From NCBI GenBank assembly GCA_964525945.1, contig CAZGKX010000055.1, forward strand, positions 1 to 18,878: 18,878 nucleotides of DNA, given 5' to 3'. This document shows, piece after piece, positions 16,015 to 18,878 of this stretch. Within the stretch, counting starts at the first letter, position 1. Each line of letters begins with the position of its first letter. This stretch comes from CAZGKX01 sp964525945 (GTDB lineage: Bacteria; Pseudomonadota; Gammaproteobacteria; Legionellales; Legionellaceae). The notes under the pieces are model-generated. The model had not been told where the DNA came from. It saw nothing but the letters and a program-made list of their open reading frames with translations, and made no database searches. Position numbers and translations under genes: made by a program.

Positions 16015-17064
16015 ATGAATAAAAAACTATTTCAATGGGCGGTGGTTGGAGCAGGCCCCGCCGGGATCGCGGCGATAGGAAAATTATTGGACAATGGTAT
16101 CCCTCCCCAAGCCATATTGTGGCTTGATCCCCATTTTAATGTGGGTGACTTTGGGCGTTATTGGCATAATGTTTCCAGCAACACCAAAGCGCAACTTTTT
16201 GTTGATTTTTTACAAGCAGCAACATCGTTTAACTATGATAAAGCGCCTGATTTTGAATTGAATCATCTCCCTCAAGATAAAACATGCACCTTGAAATATA
16301 TGGCCGAACCGCTGCAATGGGTCACCCATCATTTGCTTGATACAGTGCACATTGAACGCACTTGCATCAACCATATCGTCCTCAACAATCGCATTTGGTC
16401 ATTGCAAAGCCATGATGCGGATGAAGGCCATCAAGCCAAAAATATTATTTTGGCCACCGGCGCCACATCCTCTAATTTACTATACCCAGAAATGAATGTT
16501 ATTCCTTTTGAATTGGCCATCGATAAAACGCGTCTAACCAATTACGTATCCCAAGATAAAACTTACGCCGTTTTTGGATCCTCCCATTCTGCAATCATGA
16601 TCATTAAACATTTGGTGGATTTGGGCGTAAAAAAAGTCATTAATTTTTACCGTTCCCCTTGCCGTTATGCAGTGGATATGGGCGATTGGATTTTATTTGA
16701 TAATACGGGTTTAAAAGGCGACACCGCGGAATGGGCGCGGCAACACATTGACGGTGTCTGGCCATCTAACCTGGAACGCCATGCCAGCAACGACATGAAT
16801 ATAGCGCATTATTTATCAACCTGTGATCATGTTATCTACGCCGTTGGTTTCCAACAGCGTAACACCATAGCCATGGGGGATTACGAACACTTGCATTACA
16901 ACCCTCACGTTGGCATCATCGGACCAGGATTATTTGGGTTAGGCATTGCATACCCTGAAAAAAAACAAGATCCATTCGGCAGCACAGAAACACAGGTGGG
17001 CTTATGGAAATTCATGACTTATCTGACTAAAGTATTGCCTATTTGGCTTAAATACCACACTTAA
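16015..17064 (+). CDS. FAD/NAD(P)-binding oxidoreductase of unknown substrate
   Basis: The product (349 residues from ATG 16015) has a two-dinucleotide-binding-domain layout. The FAD Rossmann motif is G12-x-G14-x-x-G17 in WAVVGAGPAGIAAIGKLL. An ILATGATSSNLL strand (a typical ATG motif) follows, then a second nucleotide-binding motif in YAVFGSSHSAIMIIKHLVDLG, and a C-terminal VIYAVGFQQRN / GIIGPGLFGLGIAYPE segment that would close over FAD. This resembles flavin monooxygenase/pyridine-nucleotide-disulfide-type reductases, but there is no redox CxxC, so it is not a thioredoxin- or glutathione-reductase type. The substrate cannot be told. No signal peptide is seen. ATG 15997 (six residues more) is an equally possible start; neither has a Shine-Dalgarno sequence. 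Longer starts would overlap radA and add unconserved sequence. It is divergent from radA across about 55-70 bp and monocistronic, with a terminator-like hairpin after it. Confidence 0.85.
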   Translation: MNKKLFQWAVVGAGPAGIAAIGKLLDNGIPPQAILWLDPHFNVGDFGRYWHNVSSNTKAQLFVDFLQAATSFNYDKAPDFELNHLPQDKTCTLKYMAEPLQWVTHHLLDTVHIERTCINHIVLNNRIWSLQSHDADEGHQAKNIILATGATSSNLLYPEMNVIPFELAIDKTRLTNYVSQDKTYAVFGSSHSAIMIIKHLVDLGVKKVINFYRSPCRYAVDMGDWILFDNTGLKGDTAEWARQHIDGVWPSNLERHASNDMNIAHYLSTCDHVIYAVGFQQRNTIAMGDYEHLHYNPHVGIIGPGLFGLGIAYPEKKQDPFGSTETQVGLWKFMTYLTKVLPIWLKYHT

Positions 17065-17075
17065 TCACCGCGAGC

Positions 17076-17107
17076 TTCGCTTAAAAACGGGGCGAAAATT
17101 TTTTTTT
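17076..17107 (+). terminator. weak hairpin plus T-run after the oxidoreductase gene
   Basis: TTCGC (17076-17080) pairs with GCGAA (17092-17096) and is followed within two bases by nine T (17099-17107). The stem is short, but the T-run is strong and sits 12 bp after the stop codon. Confidence 0.55.
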
Positions 17108-17142
17108 ACCCAACACAAACGGTGATATTTACTTTAGAACGA

Positions 17143-17172
17143 TTGAAAAACGCGCCCAAGACAAGCTATACT
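17143..17172 (+). promoter_or_regulatory. sigma70-type promoter of xseB-ispA
   Basis: TTGAAA (17143-17148) and TATACT (17167-17172) are separated by 18 bp. The predicted start lies near 17179. A perfect 10-bp palindrome, CTCGCGCGAG (17171-17180), overlaps the end of the -10 box and the start point and could be a repressor site. Confidence 0.65.
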
Positions 17173-17203
17173 CGCGCGAGATAGACTGCCCAGGAGTAGG
17201 CTG

Positions 17204-17422
17204 ATGACGAAACCCATTCATTTTGAACATTCCATAGCTGAATTAGAAGCCATAGTCATGCAGCTTGAAAAAGGCGAGCTATCCCTCGAAAACTCGCTCC
17301 AACAATTTGAAAAAGGCATAACACTTGCCAGGCAATGCCAAGATGCATTAAACCAAGCAGAACAAAAAATTGAATTACTTTCTGCGACCACTCCACCCCT
17401 TGACGGTAAAACGGATGAATAA
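17204..17422 (+). CDS. xseB: exodeoxyribonuclease VII small subunit
   Basis: XseB is the small helical subunit that binds the large catalytic subunit XseA; exonuclease VII degrades single-stranded DNA from both ends. The 72-residue product has the family signature FEHSIAELEAIVMQLEKGEL, followed by SLENSLQQFEKGITLARQCQDALNQAEQKIELL, and the usual short polar tail. AGGAG (17192-17196) lies 7 nt before ATG 17204, the best ribosome-binding site in the window. xseA is not in the window. The stop overlaps the start of ispA (ATGAATAA), giving translational coupling, as is common for xseB-ispA pairs. Confidence 0.97.
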   Translation: MTKPIHFEHSIAELEAIVMQLEKGELSLENSLQQFEKGITLARQCQDALNQAEQKIELLSATTPPLDGKTDE

Positions 17423-18302
17423 CCCAACCATCGACAACTTTAGGACACGTCACGAGCAATTGCTGCATGAGTTGCTTGATAACGCAGAAATCCCAGCTGC
17501 ACGCATTAAAAAGGCCATGCTTTACGCCCTTTTTCCAGGGGGTAAACGTTTGCGTCCCGTTTTAGTTTATTTATGCGGTAATCTGATTGGCCTTGATGAG
17601 CGCAGCATGGACATCATCGCTATTGCCATTGAACTCACCCATTGTTACTCATTGATACACGATGACTTACCGGCCATGGATGATGATGATTATCGCCGTG
17701 GTAAACCAAGCTGCCATCGCGCTTTTGATGAGGCAACCGCCATTTTGGTGGGGGACGGCATGCAAGCATTGGCTGTTGATATTTTATTAAGCCATTTGCC
17801 TAAAACACTCAGTGCCCATCAAATCATTGCCGTGACTCATGAATTGGTGCAAGCCTGTGGACCTCAGGGGATGGTGAGCGGCCAAAGTTTGGATCTGTCG
17901 GAATTAACAAACCCATCGATCAGCGAACAACAGTTGTCCGAAATTCACCGACTTAAAACCGGTAAATTAATCATGGCTTGTGTGAACATGGTGTTAGCCG
18001 CAGGGACCCCATCCCTTGCTGCTGCTCAGGCATTGCGTTTATTTGCGAACCATTTAGGATTGGTTTTTCAAATGCAAGATGATTATTTGGATCAATATGG
18101 TGCCGAAGAAGTCTTGGGCAAAGGCCGTGCCTCGGATGCCGCCAATCAAAAAATTACATTCGCAACATTGTATTCAAAATCAGAATTATTGACGCTGATC
18201 ACGCAACATTTCCAACACGCCCAACTCGCTTTAGCTACGTTCGGAGACAACGCGAAAGATTTACAAGCTCTATTAGATTATTTACAACACCGAATTCAGT
18301 AA
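17415..18302 (+). CDS. ispA: (2E,6E)-farnesyl diphosphate synthase
   Basis: IspA condenses isopentenyl diphosphate with dimethylallyl and geranyl diphosphate to make farnesyl diphosphate, the precursor of undecaprenyl phosphate, quinone side chains and heme O. The 295-residue length is close to E. coli IspA (299). Motifs: GGKRLRPVLVYL, the first aspartate-rich motif DDLPAMDDDD (83-92), GDGMQALA, SGQSLDL, KTGKL and the second aspartate-rich motif DDYLD (222-226). ATG 17415 is chosen because it overlaps the xseB stop by 8 nt and the protein then starts like its relatives; the frame upstream is only read-through of xseB. In many gammaproteobacteria dxs follows ispA; here a different gene follows 11 bp later. 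Confidence 0.97.
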   Translation: MNNPTIDNFRTRHEQLLHELLDNAEIPAARIKKAMLYALFPGGKRLRPVLVYLCGNLIGLDERSMDIIAIAIELTHCYSLIHDDLPAMDDDDYRRGKPSCHRAFDEATAILVGDGMQALAVDILLSHLPKTLSAHQIIAVTHELVQACGPQGMVSGQSLDLSELTNPSISEQQLSEIHRLKTGKLIMACVNMVLAAGTPSLAAAQALRLFANHLGLVFQMQDDYLDQYGAEEVLGKGRASDAANQKITFATLYSKSELLTLITQHFQHAQLALATFGDNAKDLQALLDYLQHRIQ

Positions 18303-18313
18303 TAGGAGTGAAC

Positions 18314-18862
18314 ATGGCAACATTACATCCCAAGAAGCACAAAACGAATTATCCTTTTATTTTAAGTTGCCTCTGCGGCGTCGCTGCCGCAGCTTTGATC
18401 ACAGCAGGGATTGTTATTGCCACCACGGCAAAAGCAGCAGCAACCGGTCTTGGCGCCGCCGCCCTGTTTGCAGCACCCACTTTTTGGCCCTTGATACTGT
18501 TGATGGTGATCCTTGCCGCCATTTTTATACTCCCTTGGTTGCCCAATCTGTTTCGACCACGTGTAGTCGCTCCACTAAGGCCAAGCGGATTCTTCGCGCC
18601 AACACCGATTATAGTGCCAATGAGCAACCCCATGAATGGGCACCATGGGCATGGGCATCATGGGCATGGGCATATGCATGGACATATGCATGGGCATCAT
18701 GGACACCCAATCCATACAGCTACACATCATTCCCATGGTCCGTTTTTTAATAGCGGCATTGGGCAAAATGGACATGGGCATGGCGGGATAGGCCCCTCGT
18801 TTAGTGGGGGTAGCGGCGGCAATCATACGACGCACCGTACCCATGGTCATGGCGGCCATTGA
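18314..18862 (+). CDS. two-helix membrane protein with His/Gly-rich tail, unknown function
   Basis: The 182-residue product has two hydrophobic helices (about residues 14-38 and 57-78). A proline-rich junction follows (RPRVVAPLRPSGFFAPTP), then a tail (109-182) with about 24 histidines in 74 residues plus many glycines, in HGHGHH- and HMHGH-type strings. Such tails bind Zn, Ni, Co or Cu in other proteins, so metal buffering or sensing is a reasonable but unproven guess. I do not recognise a family. AGGAG (18304-18308) lies 5 nt before ATG 18314; a GTG at 18308 would overlap the Shine-Dalgarno sequence and is rejected. Only 11 bp separate it from ispA, so it is probably the third gene of the xseB-ispA unit. 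No terminator is visible before the window ends. Confidence 0.75.
   Translation: MATLHPKKHKTNYPFILSCLCGVAAAALITAGIVIATTAKAAATGLGAAALFAAPTFWPLILLMVILAAIFILPWLPNLFRPRVVAPLRPSGFFAPTPIIVPMSNPMNGHHGHGHHGHGHMHGHMHGHHGHPIHTATHHSHGPFFNSGIGQNGHGHGGIGPSFSGGSGGNHTTHRTHGHGGH
18638..18706 (+). repeat. degenerate ATGGGC-type hexanucleotide tract coding for His/Gly
   Basis: Units based on CATGGG and CATATG recur in six-base steps, encoding HGHGHH/HMHGH strings (residues 109-131). The period of six keeps the frame, so slippage would change tail length without switching the gene off. Confidence 0.7.
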
Positions 18863-18878
18863 AACGGATTTAAAAAAT

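Noticed and set aside
18575..18859. Minus-strand frame with many methionine and proline codons opposite the His-rich tail.
   Set aside because: Its Met/Pro pattern is simply the reverse reading of the ATGGGC-type repeat. There is no ribosome-binding site, and the plus-strand gene has one.

Overview
The window reads as chromosomal DNA of a gammaproteobacterium with moderate-to-low G+C. The core genes (mutS, tamA/tamB, hemB, radA, xseB-ispA) are all of gammaproteobacterial type. One very large gene ends in a eukaryote-like armadillo (ARM) repeat solenoid. That combination suggests a host-associated lineage such as Legionellales/Coxiella relatives. This placement is an inference; the sequence does not prove it.

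Layout. (1) 1-1725: the start of a lemA gene on the minus strand, cut by the window edge, is divergent from a YbdK-type carboxylate-amine ligase gene. (2) 1788-4316: complete mutS. (3) 4317-8668: a self-contained unit with its own extended -10 promoter, a 1393-codon gene and a hairpin terminator. The protein joins an N-terminal RelE/ParE-like domain, a compact superfamily 1 (UvrD-like) helicase, a duplicated low-complexity linker and twelve ARM repeats of about 41 residues. This is the most unusual object here. (4) 8731-12931: tamA and tamB, one base apart, encoding the outer-membrane/inner-membrane pair of the translocation and assembly module, followed by a strong hairpin terminator. (5) 13004-13324, minus: a small exported six-cysteine protein. 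(6) 13472-14441: hemB, whose last codons fall in a run of ten N. (7) 14461-14584: a roughly 125-bp structured inverted-repeat element between the convergent hemB and radA. (8) 14596-15942, minus: radA, divergent from an FAD/NAD(P)-binding oxidoreductase gene. (9) 17143-18862: a promoter followed by xseB, ispA (8-nt overlap) and a two-helix membrane protein with a histidine/glycine-rich tail, probably one transcription unit.

The housekeeping genes cover mismatch repair (mutS), recombination/branch migration (radA), exonuclease VII (xseB), heme synthesis (hemB), isoprenoid synthesis (ispA) and envelope biogenesis (tamAB). They do not form one pathway. The accessory content is the helicase-ARM gene, the Cys-rich exported protein, the His-rich membrane protein and the structured repeat. 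No tRNA, rRNA, CRISPR array or insertion sequence was seen. All intergenic stretches are shorter than about 160 bases.
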